A DNA stretch of 64,000 bases from Acidimicrobiaceae bacterium (GTDB lineage: Bacteria; Actinomycetota; Acidimicrobiia; Acidimicrobiales; UBA8592): positions 1 through 64,000 of the forward strand of contig JAHECR010000004.1 in the NCBI GenBank assembly GCA_024641655.1, in the 5' to 3' direction. The notes beneath the pieces were generated by a model. The model did not search any database and had not been told where the DNA came from. It saw only the letters and a program-made list of their open reading frames with translations. The position numbers and the translations under genes were made by a program. This document shows, piece after piece, positions 48,865 through 59,068 of this stretch; the first letter of the stretch is position 1, and every line of letters starts with the position of its first letter.

Positions 48865-51618
48865 ATGAGCAAGAACCCCATCAAGACGCTCCTTCGCTCC
48901 GGTGAGGGAAAGAAGCTCCGCGCGTTGCATGCGCTCGTGCCCGACATCAACGAGTACGAACCCGAGATGCAGCGTCTGAGCGACGGTGAGCTCCAGGCGA
49001 AGACCGGCGAGTTCCGCCAACGGCTCGACAACGGGGAACCGCTCGACGAGCTCCTGATCGAGGCGTTCGCCGTGGTCCGCGAGGCCGCGCAGCGTCGCAT
49101 CGGCCAGCGGCCCTACGACGTTCAGCTCGTTGGTGGAGCGGCGTTGCACTTCGGCTGGGTGGCCGAGATGAAGACCGGTGAGGGCAAGACCCTCACCTCG
49201 ACACTGCCGATCTATCTCAACGGCCTGTCGGGTAACGGTGTCCATGTCGTCACGGTGAACGACTACCTCGCGGCGCGCGACGCGGAGTGGATGGGCGAGA
49301 TCTACCAGTGGCTCGGCCTCGAGGTCGGCCTCATCGTGCCGGGAAACCGCGACTCTGAGCACAAGCGCCAGATGTACGCCGCCGACGTCACCTACGGCAC
49401 CAACAACGAGCTCGGTTTCGACTATCTCCGCGACAACATGGCGATGAGCCTCGATCGCAAGGTGCAGCGCGGCCACAACTACTGCATCGTCGACGAGATC
49501 GATTCGATCCTCATCGACGAGGCCCGCACACCGCTCATCATCAGCGGCAAGCTCGCCGATGCCGCGAAGACCTACTACCAGTTCGCTGCGATCGTCCGGG
49601 GTCTGCAACGCGACGTCCACTACGACGTCGACGAGGAGAAGCGTACCGTTGCCCCCACCGAGGAGGGCGTCCACGCGGTCGAACGGGCGCTCGACGTCGA
49701 GAACCTCTATGACGAGGTGTCGGCGAACCTCGTGCACCAGTTCCAGGTGGCGCTCAAGGCCAAGGAACTCTTCCACCGCGACAAGGACTACATCGTCGCC
49801 AACGGCGAGGTGAAGATCGTCGACGAGTTCACCGGCCGGATCCTCGAAGGCCGCCGGTGGAGTGACGGGTTGCATCAGGCAGTCGAGGCCAAGGAAGGGG
49901 TGAAGATCAAAGAGGAGAACCAGACCCTCGCGACCATCACGTTGCAGAACTACTTCCGCCTCTACGACAAGCTCGCCGGCATGACCGGTACCGCCGAGAC
50001 CGAAGCCGCCGAGTTCTACAACACCTATGGCCTGCACGTCGTGCCGATCCCGACGAACATGCCCGTGATCCGCAAGGACCAGGTCGACCTCATCTACCGG
50101 TCCGAGCGGGGCAAGTTCGAGGCGGTCGTCGAAGACATCGTCGAGCGACACACCAGCGGTCAGCCCGTGCTCGTGGGCACGATCTCGGTCGAGAAGTCCG
50201 AGCTCGTCTCGAGGCTGCTCGACAAGGAAGGCATCCCGCACACGGTCCTCAACGCCAAGCTGCATGCTCGTGAGGCCGACATCGTGGCGCAGGCCGGCCG
50301 ACTGGGCGGGGTCACCGTGGCGACCAACATGGCCGGTCGTGGCGTCGACATCATCCTCGGCGGCAACCCCGAGGGCCTCGCTGATCGAGATGTGCTCGCC
50401 GAAGGGCTCGATCCTCACAGTGAGGAAGGCCAGGCTCGCCGAGCCGAGCTGCTGGCGAAGTACACGCCGATCTGCAAGTCCGAGGGTGAGAAGGTCAAAG
50501 CCCTCGGTGGGCTGTACGTGCTCGCGACCGAGCGCCACGACAGTCGCCGCATCGACAACCAGCTCCGCGGCCGTTCGGGCCGTCAGGGCGACCCCGGGGA
50601 GAGCCGGTTCCTCATCTCGCTCGAAGACGAGCTGATGCGGCTGTTCGCCACCGGAGCGATGGACTGGGTGATGAAGAAGGCGATGCCCGATGACGTCGCC
50701 ATCGACTCGAAGATGGTCACCAAGGCCATCGAGCGGGCACAGAACACCGTCGAACAGCGCAACGCCGAGATCCGCAAGAACGTCCTCAAGTACGACGAGG
50801 TCATGAACGAGCAGCGGCGCGTGATCTACGCGCGGCGCAACCAGATCCTCGAGGGTGCCGACCTGCGAGCGGAAGCCATCGAGTACCTCGCGGCCGCCGT
50901 CGACTCGATGATCGGGAGCCACTGCGTCTCCAACTACGAGGAGGAGTGGGACCTCGACGGCCTCGCCGTCGGGATCAACAGCCTGTGGCCCAACGAGATG
51001 AGCGCTGCCGACCTCGTCGGGTTGAAGACGACCGACGCGATCTACGAGTACGTGACCGCTCTGGGCGTCACCTATTACGAGCAGCGCGAGAACGAGATCG
51101 GTGCCGACGTCATGCGCCAGATCGAGCGGCAGGTGATGTTGCGCATCATCGATCAGCGTTGGCGGGAACACCTCTACGACATGGATTACCTCAAAGAGGG
51201 TATCCACCTGCGCGCCATGGGTCAGAAGGACCCGCTCACGGAATGGCAGCGCGAAGGATTCGAGATGTTCGGCTCCATGATGGAGGCGATCGCTCAGGAC
51301 TTCGTCCGCTACGTCACCCACATCCAGGTCAATACCCAGGAGACCCCCGGCGCTCAGCTGTCGGGGCCGGCCCAGGGCATCGAGCGGGCGTCCAACGTCG
51401 AGTACTCCGGCCCCGAGGACGGCGGCGACGGCGCGGCATCGATGGCCACCGCTGCTCGAGCGAGCGCGGTCGTCGATGGGCAGGCACCAGGAGTGGTCGA
51501 GGCGAACCAGACCGGCCCGCGGGTTCCGGTCGTGAAGGACGAGTGGGCGAAGACCGGACGCAACGAGCCCTGCCCGTGCGGGTCCGGCAAGAAGTACAAG
51601 GTCTGCCACGGCCGGTAA
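48865..51618 (+). CDS. secA: Preprotein translocase ATPase SecA
   Basis: 917 residues. Motor of Sec secretion. Walker A AEMKTGEGKT (near 101-109), Walker B region VDEIDSILIDEA, the preprotein cross-linking domain, the second nucleotide domain (GRGVDIILGG, QLRGRSGRQGDPGES), and the C-terminal zinc/SecB-type finger CPCGSGKKYKVCHG preceded by an Ala/Gly-rich linker. TAGGCT (48850-48855) lies 9 nt before the ATG. Confidence 0.97.
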   Translation: MSKNPIKTLLRSGEGKKLRALHALVPDINEYEPEMQRLSDGELQAKTGEFRQRLDNGEPLDELLIEAFAVVREAAQRRIGQRPYDVQLVGGAALHFGWVAEMKTGEGKTLTSTLPIYLNGLSGNGVHVVTVNDYLAARDAEWMGEIYQWLGLEVGLIVPGNRDSEHKRQMYAADVTYGTNNELGFDYLRDNMAMSLDRKVQRGHNYCIVDEIDSILIDEARTPLIISGKLADAAKTYYQFAAIVRGLQRDVHYDVDEEKRTVAPTEEGVHAVERALDVENLYDEVSANLVHQFQVALKAKELFHRDKDYIVANGEVKIVDEFTGRILEGRRWSDGLHQAVEAKEGVKIKEENQTLATITLQNYFRLYDKLAGMTGTAETEAAEFYNTYGLHVVPIPTNMPVIRKDQVDLIYRSERGKFEAVVEDIVERHTSGQPVLVGTISVEKSELVSRLLDKEGIPHTVLNAKLHAREADIVAQAGRLGGVTVATNMAGRGVDIILGGNPEGLADRDVLAEGLDPHSEEGQARRAELLAKYTPICKSEGEKVKALGGLYVLATERHDSRRIDNQLRGRSGRQGDPGESRFLISLEDELMRLFATGAMDWVMKKAMPDDVAIDSKMVTKAIERAQNTVEQRNAEIRKNVLKYDEVMNEQRRVIYARRNQILEGADLRAEAIEYLAAAVDSMIGSHCVSNYEEEWDLDGLAVGINSLWPNEMSAADLVGLKTTDAIYEYVTALGVTYYEQRENEIGADVMRQIERQVMLRIIDQRWREHLYDMDYLKEGIHLRAMGQKDPLTEWQREGFEMFGSMMEAIAQDFVRYVTHIQVNTQETPGAQLSGPAQGIERASNVEYSGPEDGGDGAASMATAARASAVVDGQAPGVVEANQTGPRVPVVKDEWAKTGRNEPCPCGSGKKYKVCHGR

Positions 51619-51681
51619 CGGCCCGCCGCGCTGGCGGGGCCTGCTCGGGGGCGGGGCCCACGCCAGTACACTCGTCCCGCT

Positions 51682-52806
51682 ATGGCTGACCTCACCGACG
51701 AGATCGCAGACGCTCGGCGCCGCCTCGCCGAGGCGGCGCACTATCTGCGCCTCGAGGAGATCCGTGACCGTCGCCTCGAGCTCGAGGACGTGGTGGGCCA
51801 ACCCGACCTCTGGGACGACGCCGACCGAGCCCGCCAGGTCAACCAGGAGCTCGCCGAGGTCACCGACGACATCGCGGTGTACGAGCGGCTCGAGGGCATG
51901 ATCGAAGACGCCGAGACGCTGGTCGAGCTCGCCGTCGAAGACGACGACGCCGACCTCGGCGGCGAGATCGCGACGACGCTGTCGACGGTTGCCGCGGCGT
52001 TCGACGAGCTCGAGCTGCGGTCGTTGTTCACCGGCGAGTTCGACGAGAAGGACGCGGTCTGTCACATCCAGTCCGGCGAGGGCGGCACCGACGCCCAGGA
52101 CTGGGCCGAGATGCTGCTGCGGATGTACAAGCGCTGGGCCGAGGGGCACGGCTTCGACTTCGAGATCGAGTCGATCAACGAGGGCGCCGAGGCGGGCATC
52201 ACCTCGGCGGAGTTCCTGGTGCGTGGCCGACGCGCTTACGGCATGCTGCAGTCCGAACATGGCGTCCACCGGCTGGTGCGCATCTCGCCGTTCAACAAGG
52301 AATCGAAACGCCAGACGGCCTTTGCGTCGATGCACGTCGTCCCGTTCTTCGACCAGGTGAGCGACCAGATCGAGATCGACGAGACCGAGCTGCGCATCGA
52401 CACCTACCGTTCGTCGGGGGCCGGCGGGCAGCACGTCAACGTCACCGACTCCGCGGTGCGCATCACCCATCTGCCCACCGGCATCGTCGTGTCGTGCCAG
52501 AACGAGCGCAGCCAGCATCAGAACAAGGATCGGGCCATGCAGATGCTGGCGGCGCGTCTGCTCGATCTCGAGCACCAGAAGCGCCAGGACGAGCTGCAGG
52601 CGATCAGCGGGGAGTCCAAGCGGGTCGGTTTCGGGAGCCAGATCCGTTCGTATGTCCTGCAGCCCTATCAGATGGTCAAGGATCTGCGATCGGGCCACGA
52701 GGTGGGCGCGGTCGAGACCGTGCTGGGTGGCGACGTCGACGGTTTCATCGAGGCATACCTCCGCTGGCTGCGGGCCGGTGGCGGCGAGCCGATGGCGAGC
52801 GACTGA
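51682..52806 (+). CDS. prfB: Peptide chain release factor 2
   Basis: 374 residues. Stop-codon recognition SPF (ISPFN, about residue 200) and the catalytic GGQ (SSGAGGQHVN, about 250) identify RF2, which reads UGA and UAA. The single open frame has no internal TGA, so the programmed frameshift of many RF2 genes is absent. TACACT (51667-51672) lies 9 nt before the ATG. It is followed by ftsE/ftsX, the usual actinobacterial order. Confidence 0.95.
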   Translation: MADLTDEIADARRRLAEAAHYLRLEEIRDRRLELEDVVGQPDLWDDADRARQVNQELAEVTDDIAVYERLEGMIEDAETLVELAVEDDDADLGGEIATTLSTVAAAFDELELRSLFTGEFDEKDAVCHIQSGEGGTDAQDWAEMLLRMYKRWAEGHGFDFEIESINEGAEAGITSAEFLVRGRRAYGMLQSEHGVHRLVRISPFNKESKRQTAFASMHVVPFFDQVSDQIEIDETELRIDTYRSSGAGGQHVNVTDSAVRITHLPTGIVVSCQNERSQHQNKDRAMQMLAARLLDLEHQKRQDELQAISGESKRVGFGSQIRSYVLQPYQMVKDLRSGHEVGAVETVLGGDVDGFIEAYLRWLRAGGGEPMASD

Positions 52807-52910
52807 CCGCAGATGCGTCGGCCCCTGCCCGGGAAGTTTCGTAACCTGGTGGTAACGTTCGTCTCTCCCGCAGTGGCCCGCCCGGCGCCCTGTGCGACCC
52901 CGCTGCCATC

Positions 52911-53585
52911 ATGATCAAGCTCGAAGCCGTCACCAAGATCTACAAGGGTGAAGTGCTCGCACTTCACGAGGCGTCCTGCGACATCCAGAAGGGCGAATTT
53001 GTGTTCCTGGTCGGGCCTTCGGGCTCTGGGAAGTCCACCTTCCTCCGCCTGCTGAACAAGGAGGAGGATCCCGAAAAGGGGCGGATCTTCGTCGCCGGCA
53101 AGGACATCGGGAGCCTGAGCCGCTGGCGGGTCCCGTACCTGCGGCGCAACATCGGGAGCATCTTCCAGGACTTCAAACTCCTGCCGAACAAGACCGTCTC
53201 GCAGAACGTGGCGTTCGCACTCGAGGTCATCGGGCGGCCCAAGCACGTGGTCAAGACCCAGGTGCCCGCGATCCTCGAGCTCGTCGGGCTCCAGAAGAAG
53301 ATGGACAACCTGCCCCACGAGCTCTCGGGCGGGGAGCAGCAGCGGGTCTCGATCGCTCGTGCGTTCGTGAACCGCCCCCTGATCCTGCTCGCCGACGAGC
53401 CCACGGGGAACCTCGACCCGGCCACTTCGGTGGGCATCATGCGCCTGCTCGATCGCATCAACCGGACGGGCACCACGGTGGTCATGGCGACCCACGATCG
53501 CGGCATCGTCGACACGATGCGGCGCCGGGTCATCGAGCTCGACAGCGGCTCGATCGTTCGCGATCAGGCGCGCGGGGTGTACTGA
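52911..53585 (+). CDS. ftsE: Cell division ATP-binding protein FtsE
   Basis: 224 residues. ABC ATPase with GPSGSGKST (Walker A, about 35-43), LSGGEQQR signature and [13 protein letters not shown] (Walker B). With FtsX it links cytoplasmic ATP use to peptidoglycan hydrolases outside during division. Two TAACNT boxes at 52842-52858 could serve as -10 elements with a leader of 50-60 nt. FtsX starts 6 nt downstream. Confidence 0.95.
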   Translation: MIKLEAVTKIYKGEVLALHEASCDIQKGEFVFLVGPSGSGKSTFLRLLNKEEDPEKGRIFVAGKDIGSLSRWRVPYLRRNIGSIFQDFKLLPNKTVSQNVAFALEVIGRPKHVVKTQVPAILELVGLQKKMDNLPHELSGGEQQRVSIARAFVNRPLILLADEPTGNLDPATSVGIMRLLDRINRTGTTVVMATHDRGIVDTMRRRVIELDSGSIVRDQARGVY

Positions 53586-53591
53586 CCCGTC

Positions 53592-54491
53592 ATGGCGCTG
53601 AAACTCGACTATGTGGTCCGGGAAACCGGACGGAACCTGCGCAGGAACCTGACGCTGACGTTGGCGTCGGTACTCACCGTGGCGGTGTCGCTGAGCCTGC
53701 TCGGGGTGGCGCTGCTGCTCCAGAAGGGGGTGGCGAACGCAACCGACCGGTGGGAGGACGGCGTCGAGTTCATCATCTTCTTGCAGCCCGAAATCACCCA
53801 GGCCCAGCTCGACTCCATCCAGGACGATCTCAACCAGAGCGCCGGCGTGCAGACGTCGCGGTTCGTCACCCAGGAGGAGGCCTATCAGGAGTTCACCCAG
53901 GACTTCTTCCCCGACCAGCCTGAAATCACCGAGATCGTCACGCCCGACATCTTGCCCCCGTCGTTCCGGGTCGTTCCCGTCGAGCTCGACGCCGACGCCG
54001 TCGAGGCGCTGGCCGCAGAGTTCGAGACCAAGCCGGGCGTCAAGAAGGTCGTGCGCGCCACCGAGGAGATCCGCAAGATCGAGCGCGCCACCGACGTCGT
54101 TCGCTGGATCGTGCTCGGTGCCGGCGCGGTGTTGTTGCTCACCGGTCTGCTGCTGATCCTGAACACCATCCGGATGGCGATGTTCGCGCGCCGCCGGGAG
54201 ATCGAGGTGATGAAGCTCGTCGGCGCGACGAACTGGTTCATCCTCGTACCGTTCATGCTCGAGGGCACCGTGCAGGGCATCGCGGGTGCGGCACTCGGTA
54301 CGACCTCGGTCTACGGCGCCAACCGGGCCTTCGCCCGATGGCTGGCGAGCGACGACGTGCTCACCATCTTGAAGAGCTTCGCGGTCACCTCCGGCGAGGT
54401 GTGGGGCATCAGCTTGTTCTTGCTGGCAATCGGCGCTGCAGTCGGCGCGGTCGGTTCGGCGATCGCCGCCTATCGCTTCCTCGACGTCTGA
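53592..54491 (+). CDS. ftsX: Cell division permease-like protein FtsX
   Basis: 299 residues with the FtsX plan: one N-terminal helix (about 23-45), a large extracytoplasmic domain (about 46-170) and three C-terminal helices, with ARRREIEVMKLVGATNWF between helices 2 and 3. The outside domain is where partner peptidoglycan hydrolases bind in other Actinobacteria. Coupled to ftsE. Confidence 0.94.
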   Translation: MALKLDYVVRETGRNLRRNLTLTLASVLTVAVSLSLLGVALLLQKGVANATDRWEDGVEFIIFLQPEITQAQLDSIQDDLNQSAGVQTSRFVTQEEAYQEFTQDFFPDQPEITEIVTPDILPPSFRVVPVELDADAVEALAAEFETKPGVKKVVRATEEIRKIERATDVVRWIVLGAGAVLLLTGLLLILNTIRMAMFARRREIEVMKLVGATNWFILVPFMLEGTVQGIAGAALGTTSVYGANRAFARWLASDDVLTILKSFAVTSGEVWGISLFLLAIGAAVGAVGSAIAAYRFLDV

Positions 54492-54570
54492 GCGTCGACA
54501 CCGCTGGAGTCCTCGCCGGCCAGAGCGGTAGAGTCGGCGATCTCACCGACGTCGTTGTTCAGGAGTCGAG

Positions 54571-55656
54571 ATGCCACAGCAGGTACGCGGAGTCGTCGCC
54601 CGTTCTCAGGGTGCCCCGGTCACGGTCGAGACCATCATCGTCCCCGATCCCGGGCCGGGCGAGGCCGTCGTGGCGGTACAGGCATGCGGGGTGTGCCACA
54701 CCGACCTGCACTACCGAGAGGGGGGCATCAACGACGAGTTCCCCTTCCTGTTGGGCCACGAGGCCGCCGGGATCGTCGAGTCCGTCGGCGAGGGGGTTAC
54801 CGACGTCGCCCCCGGGGACTTCGTGATCCTCAACTGGCGGGCGGTGTGCGGGGAATGCCGGGCCTGTCTGCGCGGCCGGCCCCAGTACTGCTTCGCGACG
54901 CACAACGCCACCCAGCGCATGACGTTGCTCGACGGCACCGAGCTCAGCCCGGCCCTCGGGATCGGCGCCTTTGCCGACAAGACGCTGGTGGCCGCGGGGC
55001 AGTGCACCAAGGTCGATCGTGCCGCTCGGCCGGCCGCAGCAGGACTGCTCGGCTGTGGGGTCATGGCGGGCATCGGTGCCGCAGTCAATACCGGCAACGT
55101 CGGTCGTGGTGACTCGGTGGCCGTGTTTGGCTGCGGTGGCGTCGGAGACGCCGCGATCGCCGGCGCTCGCCTCGCCGGCGCATCCAAGATCATCGCGGTC
55201 GATGTCGACGACACCAAGCTCGACTGGGCCAGGGGCTTCGGTGCCACCCACACGGTGAACGCCACCCGCGAAGACGCTGTCGAGCGCATCCGGGAGCTCA
55301 CCGACGGCAACGGGGCCGACGTGGTCATCGAGGCCATCGGTCTTCCCGAGACGTACCGCCAGGCGTTCTACGCCCGCGACCTCGCCGGCACCGTCGTGCT
55401 CGTCGGCGTGCCCCGCCCGGACATGACGATCGAGTTGCCCTTCCTCGACGTCTTCGGTCGCGGGGGAGCGTTGAAGTCGTCGTGGTACGGCGACTGCCTG
55501 CCCAGTCGTGACTTCCCGATGTTGATCGATCTCTACCTGCAGGGTCGTCTCGATCTCGACGGGTTCGTTTCGGAGACCATCGACCTGCACGGCGTCGAGG
55601 ACGCCTTCCACAAGATGGAGTCCGGGGCGGTGCTTCGCTCCGTCGTCGAGTTCTGA
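54571..55656 (+). CDS. mscR: S-(hydroxymethyl)mycothiol dehydrogenase (zinc alcohol dehydrogenase family)
   Basis: 361 residues. Catalytic zinc ligands Cys39 and His63, Glu64 nearby, and the structural zinc Cys93, 96, 99 and 107 are all present; NAD site [10 protein letters not shown]. The start [16 protein letters not shown] closely resembles actinobacterial MscR (AdhE2), which oxidises the formaldehyde-mycothiol adduct and also reduces S-nitrosomycothiol. An AGGAG site lies about 8 nt before the ATG. Confidence 0.85.
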   Translation: MPQQVRGVVARSQGAPVTVETIIVPDPGPGEAVVAVQACGVCHTDLHYREGGINDEFPFLLGHEAAGIVESVGEGVTDVAPGDFVILNWRAVCGECRACLRGRPQYCFATHNATQRMTLLDGTELSPALGIGAFADKTLVAAGQCTKVDRAARPAAAGLLGCGVMAGIGAAVNTGNVGRGDSVAVFGCGGVGDAAIAGARLAGASKIIAVDVDDTKLDWARGFGATHTVNATREDAVERIRELTDGNGADVVIEAIGLPETYRQAFYARDLAGTVVLVGVPRPDMTIELPFLDVFGRGGALKSSWYGDCLPSRDFPMLIDLYLQGRLDLDGFVSETIDLHGVEDAFHKMESGAVLRSVVEF

Positions 55657-55663
55657 GCTGCGG

Positions 55664-56326
55664 TCAGGCGCCCGCGCCGTGCGGGAGCGCGAAGAACGCC
55701 ACCACGACGTAATGCGACGCGACCGCAGCCACCACGAAGAGGTGGAAGATCTCGTGGAAACCGAACCAGGTGGGCCATGGGTCGGGACGCCGCCGGGCGT
55801 AGACCGTCGCTCCGATGGTGTGCAGGCATCCACCGGTGAGTAGCAGTGCGAAGCCGCCGACGCCGAGCGCCTGCCAGATGTCATCGATGACGACGAGCGC
55901 GGCCCAACCGACGACGATGTAGAGCCCGACGATGATCCAGCGCGGGGCGTTCGGCCACAGGAGCTGGGTGGCGACACCTGCCGCGGCGCCTGTCCAGACC
56001 AACGTGAGGATGAGCCTGCTGGAGCCCGGTGGCAGGCCGGCGGCGACACCGGTATAGGTCGCGGCGATGGCGACGAAGATCATTGCGTGGTCGAGGCGCC
56101 GAAGGACCGTGTGGGCGCGGCGGCCCCAGCGGAAGCGGTGGTAGAGGGCGCTGGTGGCGAACAGACCGACGATCGCCGATGCGAACAGCGCTGCGGTGGA
56201 GCGGGTGCCGGCCGAGAAGATGATGAGGATCGGGCACAACGCAGCAGCGGCGAGCCCTGCCACGGCGTGCGACCACCCGCGCAGTCGGGGTTTGGCCTCG
56301 AGATGCATGGGCGTCGCTGTGGCCAT
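55664..56326 (-). CDS. Hemolysin III / PAQR family membrane protein
   Basis: 220 residues with seven hydrophobic helices. PAQR-type metal residues are recognisable: Ser/His in SALYHRFRW, LDHAMIF and the C-terminal FHEIFHLFVVAAVASHY. Bacterial members are membrane proteins tied to lipid homeostasis, and the hemolysin label is historical. TACTGT (56334-56339) lies 7 nt before the ATG at 56326, which rules out the longer frame beginning at 56374. Convergent with mscR. Confidence 0.85.
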   Translation of the reverse strand: MATATPMHLEAKPRLRGWSHAVAGLAAAALCPILIIFSAGTRSTAALFASAIVGLFATSALYHRFRWGRRAHTVLRRLDHAMIFVAIAATYTGVAAGLPPGSSRLILTLVWTGAAAGVATQLLWPNAPRWIIVGLYIVVGWAALVVIDDIWQALGVGGFALLLTGGCLHTIGATVYARRRPDPWPTWFGFHEIFHLFVVAAVASHYVVVAFFALPHGAGA

Positions 56327-56388
56327 GGAATCGACAGTAGCTGGTCTGTTGGTGGGGCCCGCCGCGGCTCGCATCTAGACTCCGGCGC

Positions 56389-57111
56389 ATGGACACCGCT
56401 GCTCTTGTCGATGCCGTCGAATCCAATGGTCGCCGGTTGCTCGAGGCCGCCGCGACGGATCTGGCTGCTCCGGTTGTCGCCTGCCCTGGTTGGGATGTCG
56501 CCCGCTTGGTGACCCATGTCGGTCAGATCCATGCGTGGATGACCGCCACCATCGAAGCCGACACGCTCGAGCGACCGACGCACCGCTTCGTCGACGCTCC
56601 CGAGGGCGACCCCGTGACGTGGGAACGCGCCATCCTGGAGCGTCTCGTCGAGGTACTGCGCTCCACGGACCCCGAGCGCCCTTCGTGGACCTGGGGGGTG
56701 CAGCAACAGGTCGGCTGGTACGCGCGACGGATGGCGCACGAGACGGTCGTGCACCGATGGGACGTCGAGCAGGCGGTCGGGGCCCCGACCCCGATCGACA
56801 GCGACCTCGCCGCGGACGGCGTCGATGAGCTCGTACACGTCGGCATGCAGTTCTCGACGAACCCGAACAAGTCGTTCGTGTACCCGACGGGGTCCCTACA
56901 CCTGCACCGCACCGACGGCGAAGGTGAATGGCTGTTGCGCGTCGACGGCGGCGAGCACTTCGTTGTCAGTCGCGAACACGCCAAAGGGGACGTGGCGGTG
57001 CGCGGCTCGGGCCCGGATCTGCTCCTCTATCTGTGGGGTCGCCGTACCGAGGGCCTCGAAGTGTTCGGTGATCGTGACCTCGCGGCGGCCTGGGCGAAGG
57101 TCGCGCCGTAG
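56389..57111 (+). CDS. Maleylpyruvate isomerase family mycothiol-dependent enzyme
   Basis: 240 residues of the DinB-like MDMPI family, which use mycothiol as cofactor. Likely metal ligands are the His of VTHVGQIHAW and the His residues of MAHETVVHRWDVE. The actual substrate cannot be inferred; family members act as isomerases or thiol transferases. TAGACT (56376-56381) lies 7 nt before the ATG. Together with mscR it shows that mycothiol is the low-molecular-weight thiol here. Confidence 0.82.
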   Translation: MDTAALVDAVESNGRRLLEAAATDLAAPVVACPGWDVARLVTHVGQIHAWMTATIEADTLERPTHRFVDAPEGDPVTWERAILERLVEVLRSTDPERPSWTWGVQQQVGWYARRMAHETVVHRWDVEQAVGAPTPIDSDLAADGVDELVHVGMQFSTNPNKSFVYPTGSLHLHRTDGEGEWLLRVDGGEHFVVSREHAKGDVAVRGSGPDLLLYLWGRRTEGLEVFGDRDLAAAWAKVAP

Positions 57112-57114
57112 GGC

Positions 57115-58230
57115 TCAGCGCGCTGCGTGGTAGACGGGGCTGTGTTGCCGGGCGCGGCTGAACACGATCTGCCACAGCTGCAGGTTCCGCACCCGGAACG
57201 ACGCGGCCGACGCGCAGAGGTAGTAGCGCCAGGTCCGTCGGAACCGCTCGTCGTAGGTCGGGAGCTCGTCCCACCGGCTCTCGATGTTCGCCAGCCACGT
57301 CATCAAGGTCCGGTCGTAGTCGGGCCCGAAGTTGTGGACGTCCTCGACGGCCCACTCGCCGAGGGAGGCACGGGCGATCTGCTCGAGGGAGGGCACGACG
57401 CCGCCGGGGAAGATGTACTTGTCGAACCACGGATCGGTCCGGCTCTTGGTTTCGTTGGAGCCGATCGTGTGATGGAGCATGAGCCCGTCGGGAGCAAGAC
57501 GGTCAGCGCACACCGAAAAGAAGCGCCGCAGGTTCCTGGGGCCGACGTGCTCCATCATCCCCACCGAGGTGATCCGGTCGAAGGTGCCGATGACCTCGCG
57601 GTAGTCGGCCTGCTTGATCTCGACTGAGAGGCCGGCGGTTCGCTCGGTGGCGACCCGCACTTGTTCGGCTGCGGGGGTGATGCCCACGACCTCGACGCCG
57701 TAGCGCTGTGACGCGTGTGCGGCGAGACCGCCCCAGCCGCAGCCGATGTCGAGCAGACGCATGCCGGGCTGGAGGTGCAGCTTGCGGCAGATGAGATCGA
57801 GCTTCGCCTCTTGTGCCGCATCGAGGTCGTCGGCGTCTCGCCAGTAACCGCAGCTGTAAATCATCCGCCGGTCGAGCATGCGCTCGTACAGGTCGTTTCC
57901 GATGTCGTAGTGGAACGACGCGTTGTCGCCGGCGCGCCGTCGCGACTGCCGGTTCGTGGTGGCCGCCTTCGCCGCCAGGACGATCACCGCTGGTGCGAGA
58001 CGAACGGCGCTTCGGACGTCGGTGATGATCAGCCGCTCCAGGAACTGGTCCACATGCTGGGCGTCCCACCAGCCGTCCTGGTAGGACTCGCCGAGGCCGA
58101 GCTCGCGATCGCGCAAGACCCGGGCCCAGAGCCGTTGGTCATGGACCTGTATGTCCCAGGGCCGAGATCCGTTGAGCTCGATACCTGCTTGATCGAGGAG
58201 GCGTTGTGCGGTTGCTTCGGTGTCCAGCAT
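57115..58230 (-). CDS. cfa: Cyclopropane-fatty-acyl-phospholipid synthase family methyltransferase
   Basis: 371 residues. N-terminal helical domain, then the SAM-binding LLDIGCGWGGLA (around residue 160), SVGMMEHVG and a C-terminal domain with FRVRNLQLWQIVFSR, matching CFA synthases that methylate or cyclopropanate membrane lipids. A GGAG site lies about 8 nt before the ATG. Convergent with the MDMPI gene, with only 3 nt between the ends. Confidence 0.9.
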   Translation of the reverse strand: MLDTEATAQRLLDQAGIELNGSRPWDIQVHDQRLWARVLRDRELGLGESYQDGWWDAQHVDQFLERLIITDVRSAVRLAPAVIVLAAKAATTNRQSRRRAGDNASFHYDIGNDLYERMLDRRMIYSCGYWRDADDLDAAQEAKLDLICRKLHLQPGMRLLDIGCGWGGLAAHASQRYGVEVVGITPAAEQVRVATERTAGLSVEIKQADYREVIGTFDRITSVGMMEHVGPRNLRRFFSVCADRLAPDGLMLHHTIGSNETKSRTDPWFDKYIFPGGVVPSLEQIARASLGEWAVEDVHNFGPDYDRTLMTWLANIESRWDELPTYDERFRRTWRYYLCASAASFRVRNLQLWQIVFSRARQHSPVYHAAR

Positions 58231-58317
58231 GGTGCGGCTCCGCTGGATGAGGGGTCTCCTGCCATCGTCGCGCGCCGAGCCGGAGGGGGAAAATCCCGGC
58301 CTTGGTCTGTTCCGCTG

Positions 58318-58349
58318 CCCTCGAGCCCTCGAGCCCTCGAGCCCTCGAG
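58318..58349. repeat. 8-bp microsatellite CCCTCGAG x4
   Basis: Four exact copies of CCCTCGAG followed by CCCTCAG, immediately after the sortase stop codon and upstream of the cfa start. Each unit carries the palindrome CTCGAG. The length is likely to vary between strains; it lies outside coding sequence. Confidence 0.85.
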
Positions 58350-58352
58350 CCC

Positions 58353-59054
58353 TCAGACCGGCCGGGCCACCACCACGACGTTGCTGTCGTAGCTCCGGCG
58401 CGTGGTGTCGAACGCTCCTCCGCACGAGATGAGCGTCAGCCGAGCCTCGCCGGTTCGGTCGAACGCACCCGTGGACTGGAGGTCTTCCTTCTTGTGCACT
58501 GTGGTCTCGATGACCTCGTAGCGGCTCACGGCACCGTCGGCGTCGATGACCTCGACCGCGTCGCCGACCTCCACCCGGTCGAGATGACGGAACACACCGT
58601 CGATGCCGCGCGACGCGATGTGGGCGGCCAGCACGGCGGAGCCGGGCGCACCCGGCACCGGCCCGAAGCGGTACCAGCCCACGCGACGAGCGTCGGGGAT
58701 CTCCATCTGACCGTCCGCCAAGACGCCGACCGGGAGGATCGGCGCCGCATCGATGTCGAGTGCGGGGATCCGGAGCAACGTCGGCTCGACGACCTCGGGA
58801 ACCGCAGGGATGCCCGCAGCGGAAGGCAGCGGTGTGCCGAACGGCTCGTCGGGTGGATCGGTCGCGGGATCGGTAGGTCTCGGCGAGGGTGAGGGCGAGG
58901 TCGTCGCGGCGAGGTCGGTGACGGTCGCCGTCGGGCGGGGCTCCGGATCGGTGCGGGCCTCGACATTGCCGCTGCTGCACGCGGACGCCAGGCAGCACGC
59001 GGCGAGGACGGCCGACACCCACCGGGGGGTCGACCGTCCTGCACCGAGCCTCAT
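58353..59054 (-). CDS. Class E/F-type sortase, possible lipoprotein
   Basis: 233 residues. An N-terminal signal with lipobox-like LAAC (17-20), then a low-complexity Thr/Pro/Asp region (35-75) and a sortase domain with catalytic His145 (AAHIASR), Cys211 (LISCGG) and Arg219 or 220. Sortases join surface proteins to the cell wall. The upstream DUF4397 protein is a candidate substrate. A TTG at 59072 overlapping the upstream stop is an alternative start. Confidence 0.82.
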   Translation of the reverse strand: MRLGAGRSTPRWVSAVLAACCLASACSSGNVEARTDPEPRPTATVTDLAATTSPSPSPRPTDPATDPPDEPFGTPLPSAAGIPAVPEVVEPTLLRIPALDIDAAPILPVGVLADGQMEIPDARRVGWYRFGPVPGAPGSAVLAAHIASRGIDGVFRHLDRVEVGDAVEVIDADGAVSRYEVIETTVHKKEDLQSTGAFDRTGEARLTLISCGGAFDTTRRSYDSNVVVVARPV

Positions 59055-59068
59055 GGAGAGGCGTTCGC

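Noticed and set aside
48784-52698. 1304-residue open frame on the minus strand
   Set aside because: It is antisense to secA and prfB, both unmistakable. Long shadow frames are expected in GC-rich genes.
51682-52806. Programmed frameshift in prfB
   Set aside because: A single uninterrupted frame with no early in-frame TGA encodes the whole protein.
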